Assembly (NCBI RefSeq): GCF_004354985.1
Contig: NZ_SMSK01000016.1
Coordinates: 1 to 64,000, forward strand
DNA from: Segetibacter sp. 3557_3
GTDB taxonomy: Bacteria > Bacteroidota > Bacteroidia > Chitinophagales > Chitinophagaceae
Direction of reading: 5' to 3'
DNA: 64,000 nt
A program made the translations under genes and the position numbers. Position 1 is the stretch's first letter, and each line of letters begins with the position of its first letter. Below the pieces are notes generated by a model that had not been told where the DNA came from, did not search any database, and saw nothing but the letters and a program-made list of their open reading frames with translations. Positions 27,979 to 37,307 of this stretch are shown one piece after another.

Positions 27979-28007
27979 AAGGGCTGCCGAAAGGCGGCCC
28001 TTTTTTT
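27979..28007 (+). terminator. Intrinsic terminator
   Basis: The hairpin GGGCTGCC / GGCGGCCC with a GAAA loop and a following seven-base T run lies about 20 bp after the stop of the T9SS protein gene. Confidence 0.87.
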
Positions 28008-28165
28008 GTTTGTAATTTTTTGTTGGATTTTTACGGCTTAATGATGATAATAACTAATGTGTGGTTATTTTATCCTACTATTGAGGCGGTAGCCCAGGTG
28101 GTGTAACAACCACCCGGAACAGGACAATTGATGTAGTGACCCAGATTTTTTTAACAGGAAAAGTA

Positions 28166-28729
28166 ATGCACGAAATAGAACCTTTTTTTAATTGGCGCCA
28201 TATGTACATGGCTGAAGAAGACGAGCGATCGCCATTCTTTGGTCGTACTTATAGTGAATTTGAATACTCCCAGGCTGTTTACAACTACTACATTCATCCG
28301 CAATGGGATGAGTTTGGCAGCCGGACCCTTTACATGAAGATTTTATACGTAGACTATACTGAAAGCTTTGCCATCATCGAGCTTCTTGGCGAATGGAACG
28401 ATGCCATTGAAAACGACATCATGGCGTTAAAACGCGATGTCATCGACGCCATGTTTGCTGAACATATCACGAAATTCATACTGATTACCGAAAACGTATT
28501 GAACTTTCATAGTGGAGATAAAGATTACTATGAAGAATGGTTTGAAGAAGTAACAGATGAAGGTGGGTGGATTGTTGCGCTAAACATGCCCGATCAAACC
28601 CAATACGATTTTAAACGACGTAAGTTGAACTACTATGTTGAGTTAATGGACATTCCAACCTGGCGGGTATTCAAGCCGCAGCATTTGTTCGAAAAGATCG
28701 ACAACGACATCAGCCGGCGGCTCGACTAA
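28166..28729 (+). CDS. Hypothetical protein, acidic, SpoIIAA/STAS-like size
   Basis: A 187-residue protein without signal peptide or membrane segment, rich in Asp/Glu and aromatic residues (FNWRHMYMAEEDERSPFFG, EEWFEEVTDEGGW, LPxWRVFKPQ-like end IPTWRVFKPQHLFEKI). The middle (LYMKILYVDYTESFAIIELLGEWNDAIENDI) alternates strands and helices. No family is recognised with confidence. The start is ATG 28166, preceded by AGGAAAAG; a GTG at 28136 is in frame but unsupported. It stands alone between a terminator and the convergent acylase gene. Confidence 0.7.
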   Translation: MHEIEPFFNWRHMYMAEEDERSPFFGRTYSEFEYSQAVYNYYIHPQWDEFGSRTLYMKILYVDYTESFAIIELLGEWNDAIENDIMALKRDVIDAMFAEHITKFILITENVLNFHSGDKDYYEEWFEEVTDEGGWIVALNMPDQTQYDFKRRKLNYYVELMDIPTWRVFKPQHLFEKIDNDISRRLD

Positions 28730-28791
28730 ATGGAAAGCGATTAAACAGGTAAGGCCTGCTCTTTACATGCTGCGCGCCCTGGTGCGGGTCA

Positions 28792-30942
28792 TCATTCTCC
28801 AGGCCGGTATTGTCGTTCTACATGCTTTAGCACGTCCGTTTTATAAAACCATATATCGCGTAGTTTGCCTTGCAAATACAGGGGAGCCTGGTCGGTGAAG
28901 TGTTTAGATTCCTGGCGTCCGCTCTGCCCCCCAGCCAATATAGCTTTTGCCTTTACCGTTTTGCCAAACTCAACTGCAGCTACAAAACTGTTTCCCCCAA
29001 CGCCATAACGTTTATTTACGCCAGGGAACCGTCTGCCGTCAAAAGAGGGCAGGCAACCCCATGCCGAAGACACCATGCCTGAAGGCAGGCTTGGTTGCTT
29101 GTCGTCGTAAACCTGCTGGATATTTTCGGAAAGTCGCTGAAACCTGTTCACCTCACCCCAGGCAACTTTCCATGTACCAAATTGCTGTTCCAGCTCAGTA
29201 ATTACTTCCTGCATCAACTTAACCTGCTCCTGACCGGGGATCGTTTCCGCCATGCGGGTCATGTCGGTTACGCTTCTTGATGCTCGGGACCGCTGCAACA
29301 TCTTATTTCCCCATTCCACTGCAAGGGTCGTTGCCACGGATCCAACCGAGCTCCTTAGGTTCCACTTTTTTAATGTGTCGATTACGGCTTGCAAACTGGT
29401 GTTGTTGGCCCCGCTTCCCGCAGCTTTAATAAGCGGTGGCAGGATAACTTCAAAGGCAGCCAGGTAGGTATCGTAGCCCGCGCCGATAAATTTGTCGAGG
29501 GTAAAGTTTTTTTCTTTGCTGAGCAGGCGTACCGCATTTATTCCCCTAAAGTTTTCTGCATCAGGAGCCATGTAGGCAGGGTAATCACCTTGCTTTGGAC
29601 TCGAGGGCCCCGACACGGTGAACGGTGTGGAATTACAATTTTGTATCCAACCGGTTGCAGGATTGTACACGTGGATCACTTCTTTAATATCATGTGGTCC
29701 TTTCCATTCCGTGGCAGTAATCGTACCGTCAACGGGTTGGGTCCAGTTGAAGGAAGTATCGCGCACGGGCATAAAGTTTCCGTGCCAGTAAGCAATGTTT
29801 CCTTTATCGTCGGCGAACACCGTATTGTTGGAGTTGTTGGCTTTAAGTTCCATTGTTTTCTCGAAGTCTTTGAAGCCACCGGCCTTTGTTCGTAACCACG
29901 ACTGCATCAGCGCGTCCAGTGACCGGTTGTATTCTTTAAGACTCAGCCAATTACCGTTTCTGCTACCCAGTACCGGCCCGTGATGGGTAAAGTACGCGGT
30001 AAGTTTCTTTTCCAGCATCGACCCATTGGATAAGTATCGGAGGCTAACCGGCCTGGAGACGACCGGTAAAGTTGTGTTGTTATAGCTGTAGTAAATTGCC
30101 GAATCCTTTTTTGTAATCTGCTCAAGGTAGAGATCAGATACATCAGCCACGCTGGAAGTATGCATCCAGCCACAATGTTCATTGAAACCCTGGTATACAA
30201 AAAACTGTCCCCAGGTTACTGCGCCATAGGCATTCAACCCCTGCTCGCTGACCATATGCACTTCCGGCCTGAAGTAGAAGGTAACGTGCGGATTGATATA
30301 GAGCATGGCATTTTTCGTGGCGGTACGCAAAGGCGCAACAGCAAAACCATTCGAACCTGTCTCGCTAACCTCAGTCGCAATATTTGTAAATGCTGTTGCA
30401 GTAGATAAGGTATTGCCATACAGATTTTTCATGTCATTAATCGTAAGCCCACCTGTTTGGGTAGCGCTTATACTTCCATCGGTGCGCATTAACGCAAACC
30501 AGGGCTCATAGCGGTTGATGAGCCTTGGTGTTCTGGTTGGGTTGTTCGACAGATAATAGTTGAGGCCATCTGCAAACGCATCCATCAACCTGCGAAACCA
30601 TAACGGGCTCTTCTGGTAATCGTTTTTAGCTGCTGTTGAGTCGTAGATAAGCTTCATTTGCAGATCGTCGTACAGGGCACTTTCTCCTTCCAGTTCCGAC
30701 AAGCGGCCGAACATTTCGAGGTAGTTGTATTCGACACGCTTGTAGTCATCTTCACATTGCGTATACATCAGTCCAAAAACAGCATCAGCATCGGTTTTGC
30801 CGTATATATGAGGGATGCCCCAGGTGTCCCTTATGATGTTAACCCGGCCGGCTCTCTCACGAAACCGGTCGGTCTCTGTTTTGCTAAACGTTTGTGCAGC
30901 CGTGTAAATGGGTAGCAGGAACAACAGGGATAATAGTCGCAT
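28792..30942 (-). CDS. Penicillin acylase-family N-terminal nucleophile hydrolase
   Basis: A 716-residue exported hydrolase of the Ntn superfamily (penicillin G acylase / acyl-homoserine-lactone acylase group), which cleaves amide bonds of acylated amines. The signal peptide ends about residue 17 (IYTAAQ). The alpha-chain motif is VNIIRDTWGIPHIYGKTDADAVFGL. Autoprocessing is expected before Ser197 in ETGSNGFAVAP, which would become the N-terminal nucleophile of the beta chain. The beta chain has HTSSVADVSDLYLEQI, LKANNSNNTVFADDKGNIAYWH (oxyanion Asn region) and the late YGVGGNSFVAAVEFG. Substrate is unknown: penicillins, N-acyl homoserine lactones and other N-acyl compounds are all possible. 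The gene stands alone. Confidence 0.9.
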   Translation of the reverse strand: MRLLSLLFLLPIYTAAQTFSKTETDRFRERAGRVNIIRDTWGIPHIYGKTDADAVFGLMYTQCEDDYKRVEYNYLEMFGRLSELEGESALYDDLQMKLIYDSTAAKNDYQKSPLWFRRLMDAFADGLNYYLSNNPTRTPRLINRYEPWFALMRTDGSISATQTGGLTINDMKNLYGNTLSTATAFTNIATEVSETGSNGFAVAPLRTATKNAMLYINPHVTFYFRPEVHMVSEQGLNAYGAVTWGQFFVYQGFNEHCGWMHTSSVADVSDLYLEQITKKDSAIYYSYNNTTLPVVSRPVSLRYLSNGSMLEKKLTAYFTHHGPVLGSRNGNWLSLKEYNRSLDALMQSWLRTKAGGFKDFEKTMELKANNSNNTVFADDKGNIAYWHGNFMPVRDTSFNWTQPVDGTITATEWKGPHDIKEVIHVYNPATGWIQNCNSTPFTVSGPSSPKQGDYPAYMAPDAENFRGINAVRLLSKEKNFTLDKFIGAGYDTYLAAFEVILPPLIKAAGSGANNTSLQAVIDTLKKWNLRSSVGSVATTLAVEWGNKMLQRSRASRSVTDMTRMAETIPGQEQVKLMQEVITELEQQFGTWKVAWGEVNRFQRLSENIQQVYDDKQPSLPSGMVSSAWGCLPSFDGRRFPGVNKRYGVGGNSFVAAVEFGKTVKAKAILAGGQSGRQESKHFTDQAPLYLQGKLRDIWFYKTDVLKHVERQYRPGE

Positions 30943-31411
30943 GAATAAACTAGTTTAAGAATAGAAATTTGCAAACGACAAATTACTCAAATTCACCCTA
31001 ACGACCGGTGATATTGTCGTTCAGTAATATTCTTGTGCAATAGAGATGCTTTTGGATTAGCACTTTGACAAACCCGAACGTTTAAAATCCATGTGAAGCA
31101 TAGGTTGGACCTGATCCAGGAGGCTCAAAAAAGAAGAACACAGAAGATTATAACTAGCCCAATTATGCAACTACCTGCTCCTGGTCGAGACACTAATCTT
31201 CTTCTCTCATCAAGGTGCAGGCAAACAAAGAAGATTTAGCAATGTAGTTACCCGCCATCATGCGGATTGTATTACGAGGCGCCTCTGACAATTGCATCCA
31301 TGTACTTTTTAATCCTGACGCATTGCAGCAACAAATGGGTCTGCGAGCACAGTGGTGTATCCCTGATTGTGGGGGCATGTCAATTGCATCGCAAATTCCT
31401 AAATTTACCAG
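30943..31411. other. Divergent intergenic region, no gene recognised
   Basis: About 470 bp between the divergent acylase gene and the first PAP2 gene. A short inverted repeat AACGAC / GTCGTT lies near 31000-31020. Open frames here are short and unconvincing. Promoters for both genes must lie within it. Confidence 0.45.
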
Positions 31412-32122
31412 ATGCACGAAGATCAATCCGGGTTGAAAGAAAATGCGAAGCGATTTTCCGTGCGCCTGATGATCATCATTGCGCTGTTTGCGGTAGTGCT
31501 TATTCTCTTTTGGATGTTAACCGATGAGGTCGTGTTTGAAAAAGAAAACAGCTTTGACCTTCGCGTGCATGCCTTGCTGGCCAGCTATGCCAACCCGCGT
31601 TTGACCGGGATCATGGAGTTTTTAACGTTTTTTGGTTCAAGGGCATTTCTGTGGCCCTGTTACGGACTGATGGTGTGCTATTACCTTTTTGTAAAGAAAG
31701 ATAAAGTAAATTCATTAAGCATTGCTGCAATTGCACTGTCGGGAGCGGGTGTTTTATTCCTGTTGAAACAAACCTTTAAACGACACCGGCCGCTTGAGCC
31801 TTTGTTGCAAAACGTTGACGGATTTAGTTACCCAAGCGGGCATTCTTTTTCGGCATTTACGTTTTGCGGGGTGGTGTGCTACCTTGTTTGGATAAGCTCA
31901 ATCAAAAGCGTGTATAAGTGGATCCTTTCCGTTTTATTCTTCTGCTTTGCAACTTCAATAGCATTAAGCAGGGTATACCTGCATGTACATTTTGCTACGG
32001 ATGTGATTGCAGGTTTCGGGTTAAGCTTTTTATGGCTGCTCTCCTGCTATTTTGTACTTCATAGAGCAGGGAAACTAACGGGGGTTTCGGAACATACTAA
32101 AGGCAGGTCAACCCAGGCCTAG
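31412..32122 (+). CDS. PAP2-superfamily membrane phosphatase
   Basis: A 236-residue integral membrane phosphatase of the PAP2/undecaprenyl-diphosphatase type. The three catalytic motifs are present in order: KQTFKRHRP, YPSGHSFSAF and SRVYLHVHFATDV (His nucleophile in the last). About five to six hydrophobic segments surround them (first LMIIIALFAVVLILFWML). Likely substrates are lipid phosphates such as phosphatidylglycerol phosphate, lipid A phosphate or undecaprenyl pyrophosphate, with the active site facing the periplasm. A second PAP2 gene follows 83 bp downstream. Confidence 0.92.
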   Translation: MHEDQSGLKENAKRFSVRLMIIIALFAVVLILFWMLTDEVVFEKENSFDLRVHALLASYANPRLTGIMEFLTFFGSRAFLWPCYGLMVCYYLFVKKDKVNSLSIAAIALSGAGVLFLLKQTFKRHRPLEPLLQNVDGFSYPSGHSFSAFTFCGVVCYLVWISSIKSVYKWILSVLFFCFATSIALSRVYLHVHFATDVIAGFGLSFLWLLSCYFVLHRAGKLTGVSEHTKGRSTQA

Positions 32123-32134
32123 CAAGCCTGCCTT
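32100..32134 (+). terminator. Hairpin overlapping the first PAP2 stop codon
   Basis: A perfect 8-bp inverted repeat, AAGGCAGG (32100-32107) and CCTGCCTT (32127-32134), with the TAG stop codon in the loop. There is no strong T tract, so it may act as a weak terminator or an mRNA 3'-end stabiliser. Confidence 0.4.
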
Positions 32135-32205
32135 AAATCTCGCGTTAACGCTAAGCGCCTGCAAACCTGGTGCAAGGTTCTTAACTAAACGACATCGAAT
32201 ACAAA

Positions 32206-33177
32206 ATGATAAAAGTGCTTAGTTATTTGATGTCCGCAATCCTCTTCCTGTTGCCCCTCGTTGGCATGTCTCAACAGGATACCCTAATTCAAAAGCTGGA
32301 CAGCTTAACCCAACAGGCGGACAGTGCGGGTGGACAGGTGAACAATATAAACGCACAAACCTATAACGCATACACCAGCCTTACACCGGCTTCGTATCTT
32401 AAGTTGCTTGGGAGCGATTTGAAGCAGCAGTTTACCAAGCCATTTCATATGAAAAAAAAAGACTGGGGTAATCTTGGCAAGTTTGCCCTCGTTGCCGGCG
32501 CACTTGCATTTGCTGATAGACCCATTCAGCGCAATGTGGCCCCGATCATTACCAAAAACAGGGGTATAGCTAAAGTAAGCGGTTTTATCACCGATTTTGG
32601 CGGCATCTACGAAGCATACACACTGGCAGCACTCGGAACTTACGGGCTCATTGCTAAAAACCAGAAAATACAAACCACGACACTCCTGGCAACACAGGCT
32701 TTTATTACTGGTGGATCGCTTGAACGGGTAGTTAAGTTCCTTTCTGGCAGAACCCGTCCTGCGTTTTATGCCACGGGTGAGGAGCCCAGGCCGAGGTTTT
32801 TAGGACCGTTTGCAAAAGCGGCAAGGGATGCACCGGGTGGGAGGCTATATGGCTCATTCCCGTCGGGGCACACCACCGTAGCTTTTGCCGCGGCCACGGT
32901 GTTTGCCCTTGAATACCGGAACAAACCAATCGTTCCCGTAATTGCATATAGTGCAGCAAGCCTGATTGGCCTGAGCAGGATTTTCGAGAACAAGCACTGG
33001 GCCACGGATGTACTCGCCGGTGCAGCAATCGGCTTCCTGGCAGGCAGGAATGTCGTCAATAACTATCATCGTTTTGCAAAACTCAAATCGCCGAAATCAA
33101 AAACAAAAACAAGCATGTTGATCAATATCAACTATTTCAACAACCAGCTTGTGCCTGGTATTGTTTGTCGCTTCTGA
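32206..33177 (+). CDS. Exported PAP2-family phosphatase
   Basis: A 323-residue PAP2 protein that differs from its neighbour: it has a cleavable-looking signal (LPLVGMSQQ) and a long N-terminal extension (about residues 25-90) before a domain with fewer hydrophobic segments. Motifs are VVKFLSGRTRP, GSFPSGHTTVAFA and LSRIFENKHWATDVLAG, all intact. This group in Bacteroidota is periplasmic or outer-membrane associated and is annotated as a lipid A or general phosphatase; the exact substrate is unknown. It probably arose independently of the upstream gene rather than by tandem duplication, because similarity is limited to the motifs. Confidence 0.9.
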   Translation: MIKVLSYLMSAILFLLPLVGMSQQDTLIQKLDSLTQQADSAGGQVNNINAQTYNAYTSLTPASYLKLLGSDLKQQFTKPFHMKKKDWGNLGKFALVAGALAFADRPIQRNVAPIITKNRGIAKVSGFITDFGGIYEAYTLAALGTYGLIAKNQKIQTTTLLATQAFITGGSLERVVKFLSGRTRPAFYATGEEPRPRFLGPFAKAARDAPGGRLYGSFPSGHTTVAFAAATVFALEYRNKPIVPVIAYSAASLIGLSRIFENKHWATDVLAGAAIGFLAGRNVVNNYHRFAKLKSPKSKTKTSMLININYFNNQLVPGIVCRF

Positions 33178-33231
33178 TGCTGGCTGTTTACTAGTCTTGC
33201 TCATTCACACTTCAATCGTAACCTTTTATTT

Positions 33232-33648
33232 ATGTGGGTAGTCTATGCTTTGTTGTCGGCGGTTTTTGCTGCGCTAACGGCCATCTTTGCCAAAGTAGGG
33301 ATAAAGGGCGTAAACACTGATCTTGCTACGGCTATTCGCACCGTTGTTGTGTTGGTACTTGCATGGGCTATCGTATTTGCAAGAGGCGCAGGAGGGGGGC
33401 TTTTGACATTAAGCCGGCAAAACCTGCTGTTTCTTGTGCTCTCCGGCCTGGCTACTGGCCTCTCCTGGATATTTTATTTTAAAGCATTGCAGTACGGCAA
33501 TGTGTCGCAGGTTGCGCCTATCGATAAGCTTAGCCTGGCGCTCACCATCTTGCTGGCCTTCGTTTTCTTAAAGGAACCCATGACCTTGAAAACCCTTGTT
33601 GGAGCAGGGTTAATCATTGCCGGCACAGTGGTGCTGATTAGCAAGTAA
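33232..33648 (+). CDS. Half-size EamA/DMT-family transporter
   Basis: A 138-residue membrane protein with four or five hydrophobic helices (WVVYALLSAVFAALTAIFAKVGI, TAIRTVVVLVLAWAIVFA, LLFLVLSGLATGLSWIFYF, LALTILLAFVFLKEP, LVGAGLIIAGTVVLISK). It is one EamA repeat, half the length of usual 10-helix drug/metabolite transporters, so it presumably works as a dimer. FYFKALQYGNVSQVAPIDKLSLALT and FLKEPMTLKTLVGAGLIIAG are typical EamA motifs. Substrate is unknown. It begins 54 bp after the second PAP2 gene. Confidence 0.92.
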   Translation: MWVVYALLSAVFAALTAIFAKVGIKGVNTDLATAIRTVVVLVLAWAIVFARGAGGGLLTLSRQNLLFLVLSGLATGLSWIFYFKALQYGNVSQVAPIDKLSLALTILLAFVFLKEPMTLKTLVGAGLIIAGTVVLISK

Positions 33649-33930
33649 ACATCATGGTTACGACGCTTGCAAACAGGCGGTTGCCACTGCACCTGCATCT
33701 TATACTGGCATCTCTCATGGACTGATCCTGGTTGAGCGGTTCAGGTTTACTGAGTTAAAAAATATTAGAGAAGCATGATGCGGACCAGGTAAACCCAAAA
33801 ATCACCAGGAATTAGCATTCGTTGACTTCGGGATCACGTACTCTTAGAGACGCAGCGAAAATATATTCCGTAAATAATTGCCACCGTTTAGTGTTTTCAG
33901 AAGTATTTATTATTTTAAAACAAATTATTT
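33649..33930. other. Intergenic stretch before the T6SS baseplate genes
   Basis: 282 bp with no gene or repeat recognised. It becomes AT-rich in the last 60 bp (TTATTATTTTAAAACAAATT near 33910), a likely promoter zone for the tssE-tssF-tssG run. Confidence 0.45.
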
Positions 33931-34365
33931 GTGTTGGCCAATTACAACTGCCCAATTGATTTTTCTATGTTAACTGCTGGCCACACATTGCCCTTGTGCG
34001 GTGAACTGCAATCCATAAACAAGCACCTTGAACTGATAATTTTTACGCGATTTGGTGAACACAGCAGTGACCCTACATTTGGTTGCGAGATTTGGGATAT
34101 GGATTTTGAGCTAATCGGGAGTGAAAACTTATGGTCGGAAAAGCTTCGCCGCTCGATGCTGCGTTCGGTTGTGCAACATGAACCCCGCCTGAGCAATATT
34201 GTAATCACGATTACCATCAGGGAAGTAGCACGTAATACGCCTTATGCACCCTTTATACAATTGAAGAACAGGGTAGAGGTAAGCCTTACAGCTAAAGTGA
34301 ATAAAACAGGAGATCCTTTTTATTTTAATATGGAACTATACCTGGGTCCGCTTTCGGTTGAATGA
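33931..34365 (+). CDS. tssE: T6SS baseplate protein TssE (GPW/gp25 family)
   Basis: A 144-residue gp25-like protein, a structural wedge component of contractile injection baseplates. The family block is SINKHLELIIFTRFGEHSSD followed by PTFGCEIWDMDFEL, and later RLSNIVITITIREV; the EPR-type motif appears as HEPRLS. The start is uncertain. GTG 33931 or TTG 33934 keeps the N-terminal NYNCPIDFS that matches Bacteroidota relatives, whereas ATG 33967 would drop it. It is followed after 112 bp by tssF. Gp25 proteins also occur in phages and extracellular contractile systems, but the TssF/TssG neighbours favour a T6SS. Confidence 0.82.
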   Translation: MLANYNCPIDFSMLTAGHTLPLCGELQSINKHLELIIFTRFGEHSSDPTFGCEIWDMDFELIGSENLWSEKLRRSMLRSVVQHEPRLSNIVITITIREVARNTPYAPFIQLKNRVEVSLTAKVNKTGDPFYFNMELYLGPLSVE

Positions 34366-34477
34366 TGAATCAACTGCTGAAGGGCAGGCGGATAGGAGTG
34401 GATACCCCGCTGAAGGTTCTGTGCGCGGGAATGTGGCGGAGTAGCAACGGATAGCCGCAACCACCGACGAACCTGTT

Positions 34478-36391
34478 ATGGGGGCCACTGCCCCTAAAAA
34501 AGCAAAACCGTTCACCATGGCACCGGAAGAAAAAACCACTAAGGAGCAGATCAGGTTGCGGATGTTGGAGCATGCCATGCACTTTTGGAAACTCGATGAC
34601 CTTTCGGACCTTGACCCCCTGGTAAAACTGTTGCTCGAGGCAATTGCCGGGGAATTGTACGACGTGTCGAACGAACTTGCAAACACGAGGGTACGATTAC
34701 TTGAAAGAGTTGCTGCCCTTCTTTTGCCAGAGACCTTAACGGCAGCAATACCTGCCCATGCAATCATGATTGCACAGCCCGTGGAGCCGGTTGAGCAATT
34801 AACTAATAAGTCAGTATTTTATTTGACGCACAAGCTTGCAGCCGGCGGCAACGGAGGGATAAGCGAGAACGTTTTGCATTTTACGCCGGTAGGTAATGTA
34901 AAGCTTTCGAAAGCCCGGATCAGCTACCTGCAAAAAGGTGACCAGCTTATTCGGTATGATGAACATTTTAAAGCACACCAAACCACTTTGCCGAAAAGCG
35001 AACAGGGCAATGTGCAGAGCGTTTGGATTGGCTTGATGTTACCGGGAGCATTGACCACACCCCAGTCAATAACGCTTTATTTAAACGCTGAGGCTGGCCC
35101 TGACGGTTTTATCGGCCAGGGTTATGCCGAACGTTCACAATTTTTTGTTGACGACGTTGAACTCCCGACAGCTCCCGGGTTGGAACAGGAACCTGAGGCC
35201 GAAAATACCCGCGCCTATGGAAATGCAGATCATAATGTTTTGCACCTTCAGTCCAAAGATGTTTACAACTTTTACCAGCAACGATTTATACGATTATTGT
35301 TGCCGCCCAACATTGGTGAGCGAAGAACAACCAGTTTTCCCACCGAAGTCAAAGCAAGGTTGAGCGCTGTCAACCCTGTTACCGCCGAACCCGTATTGTG
35401 GATTAAAGCCCGCTTTCCGTTGGGCACCCGGCAACAGTTTATCGATGCGCTTGACGTGCATTTGAATGCTTTTCCAGTGGTTAACCGACGGCTTACAGAA
35501 TTGCATTACAGCTTACGAGGGGGTAGTAATCTGATACCGCTAAAGACGGACCCAGCCGAACACCTGGTTGCTGTTGAGTCGGTTGATGATGGGGAAACCG
35601 ACTATGTAAGCTCAATGGCCGATATACCTACAAACAGTATAGCCGGTACCTATTACTTAAGGTATGAGGGACTCGAGCGGTTCAAGCAGCGGGATGCGCG
35701 TGAGCTGATCGAATACCTGCAGGAACTTATCAGGAGTGAGGCGGCCGCATTTTCGGCTTATGGGCACGACTTTATCGCAACCACCATCAAAGAACTTGAG
35801 CAACGATTGGTCACCATTGCACAAAAGACACCAGGGCTAAATGAACAACGAACTCCTTATCTGAAGGTGAAACCCTTGCCAGGAAAAAACCCGTTCTTCA
35901 TTTCCTATGTTACCACAAATGGGGTTGTTGCTAATGGCATTGCTGCAGGCACCCATTTACACGAGCTTTCAGGAGCAAAATTGAAAGCAGGGTCAATGCG
36001 GCTACTAACAACAACCCATGGCGGAAGGGATCCGCTTTCCTCAACCGAACAACTAAATGCTTTTAAATACAGCCTTGCAACACGAAACAGGATTGTAACG
36101 GCAGATGATATCCGGAGCTTTTGTTTTTACGAGTTGGGCGACCGGTTGGCTGATGTTAGCATAACCCGCGCAATGGCATTATCCAATCATCCGCAAGAGG
36201 GTTTTGTGCGAGTCATCAATGTACTTCTGACCCCGGCAGATCATCAGGAACCGGGTGATCCTGCCTGGGGCCTCCTGTGTGAACAGCTACGCACCAGGTT
36301 ACAATCAAGATCGGGCATGAGCATGAATTACAGGGTTGCTTTGGCAGCCGGGGCGCTACCAGGAACGGCCATACTAAAGAGATACCAATAA
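34478..36391 (+). CDS. tssF: T6SS baseplate subunit TssF (Bacteroidota type)
   Basis: A 637-residue baseplate wedge protein. The N-terminus gives the family away: EQIRLRMLEHAMHFWKLDDL followed by SDLDPLVKLLLEAIAGELYD and LLPETLTAAIPAHAI, a pattern shared by TssF proteins. The C-terminal third has RNRIVTADDIRSFCFYELGD, like the baseplate J-type ends. It overlaps the next gene by one base (TAATG at 36389-36393), so translation of tssF and tssG is likely coupled. The start is ATG 34478; ATG 34517 (MAPEEKTTKE) is an alternative. Confidence 0.8.
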   Translation: MGATAPKKAKPFTMAPEEKTTKEQIRLRMLEHAMHFWKLDDLSDLDPLVKLLLEAIAGELYDVSNELANTRVRLLERVAALLLPETLTAAIPAHAIMIAQPVEPVEQLTNKSVFYLTHKLAAGGNGGISENVLHFTPVGNVKLSKARISYLQKGDQLIRYDEHFKAHQTTLPKSEQGNVQSVWIGLMLPGALTTPQSITLYLNAEAGPDGFIGQGYAERSQFFVDDVELPTAPGLEQEPEAENTRAYGNADHNVLHLQSKDVYNFYQQRFIRLLLPPNIGERRTTSFPTEVKARLSAVNPVTAEPVLWIKARFPLGTRQQFIDALDVHLNAFPVVNRRLTELHYSLRGGSNLIPLKTDPAEHLVAVESVDDGETDYVSSMADIPTNSIAGTYYLRYEGLERFKQRDARELIEYLQELIRSEAAAFSAYGHDFIATTIKELEQRLVTIAQKTPGLNEQRTPYLKVKPLPGKNPFFISYVTTNGVVANGIAAGTHLHELSGAKLKAGSMRLLTTTHGGRDPLSSTEQLNAFKYSLATRNRIVTADDIRSFCFYELGDRLADVSITRAMALSNHPQEGFVRVINVLLTPADHQEPGDPAWGLLCEQLRTRLQSRSGMSMNYRVALAAGALPGTAILKRYQ

Positions 36392-37290
36392 TGGAAATTT
36401 CCCGCCAGGATATTACTGCAGCTGCGTTTGCCGCAAGCCTCGTGGAAAACGGCATGGATCAAAGTAAGGTGCTTATTGTACCAACCGGTGCGTCGAAGCG
36501 AAGTTGCCGGACGGATGTTGCCTGGGCAGATCAACCCGTTGTAGCGGAGGCTGACCCTTACCACATCATCCGGACACCAAGGCAAGGTTTGTACGACAGG
36601 CTGCCGGAAGGCCTTTTTCATGCGCCGGCTTTGCGTGAAAAGGGCGGAGGTTTAGCTGCAGCAATTGATGCAATGAAGCGCCGCAGGGCAGAAGAGCAAG
36701 CGGCACGTAATTTTTTCCTGCCTTTTGAAGTTGCGCTTCATGATGTTGCGGTATCATTGGCGCTGGTGGAGAATAGCTTTAGTGACCCGGCTATGGTGAA
36801 CGAGGTTGCGCTTGTTTTTAAAAAGTTTTGGCCGTTGCTGGAGATCCTTGATCGACGCCAGTCGGCGATTTTTATAAAGTGTATTCCTTTTCTTCACGAG
36901 CTCCGTGACGATCACCATCAGATCAGCGCGTTGTTGACGGATATACTGCTGGTACCTGTAACGGTTTCACTGGCGCAGCAACAGGTGCCTGCACCGCCAG
37001 TTACCCCACCAATGGGTGCCGCTTTCCTGGGTATCGATGTTGTTACCGATGGCCCCGCATTTGGTGAAATGGAGATTCTGATCGCTGTGGGGCCGATGGA
37101 TGTGAGCCGGCATGCCGGGTTTATCGAGGGGGGTGCTGACCGCAGGATACTAGAACAATTGATTGATTACCTGCTTCCGGCAGATATGGACGTGCTTATT
37201 GCACCGGAACTTAAAAAAGAGGATCGTGTGCTCCGATGCCGTAACCACAACGACTCGAATTGTTTGTTGGGCTTTGATACTTATCTCTAA
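36391..37290 (+). CDS. tssG: Probable T6SS baseplate subunit TssG (Bacteroidota type)
   Basis: A 299-residue protein assigned mainly by position and by the block DPYHIIRTPRQGLYDRLPEG followed by LFHAP, which resembles the R..LYD.LPE.LFH region of Bacteroidota TssG. The remainder is helical, then a beta segment with MGAAFLGIDVVTDGPAFGEM. There is no signal peptide. Its start overlaps the tssF stop by one base. In other systems TssE, TssF and TssG form the baseplate wedge. No sheath, tube, spike, ATPase or membrane-complex gene is present in the window. The next gene is convergent and unrelated, with a gap of only 17 bp. Confidence 0.7.
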   Translation: MEISRQDITAAAFAASLVENGMDQSKVLIVPTGASKRSCRTDVAWADQPVVAEADPYHIIRTPRQGLYDRLPEGLFHAPALREKGGGLAAAIDAMKRRRAEEQAARNFFLPFEVALHDVAVSLALVENSFSDPAMVNEVALVFKKFWPLLEILDRRQSAIFIKCIPFLHELRDDHHQISALLTDILLVPVTVSLAQQQVPAPPVTPPMGAAFLGIDVVTDGPAFGEMEILIAVGPMDVSRHAGFIEGGADRRILEQLIDYLLPADMDVLIAPELKKEDRVLRCRNHNDSNCLLGFDTYL

Positions 37291-37307
37291 GCCTTGTTGT
37301 CGTATCC

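Noticed and set aside
33931-37290. Prophage tail or extracellular contractile injection cluster
   Set aside because: Only gp25-, TssF- and TssG-like genes are present, with no tube, sheath, tape-measure, lysis or integrase gene. The TssF-like N-terminus fits T6SS better.
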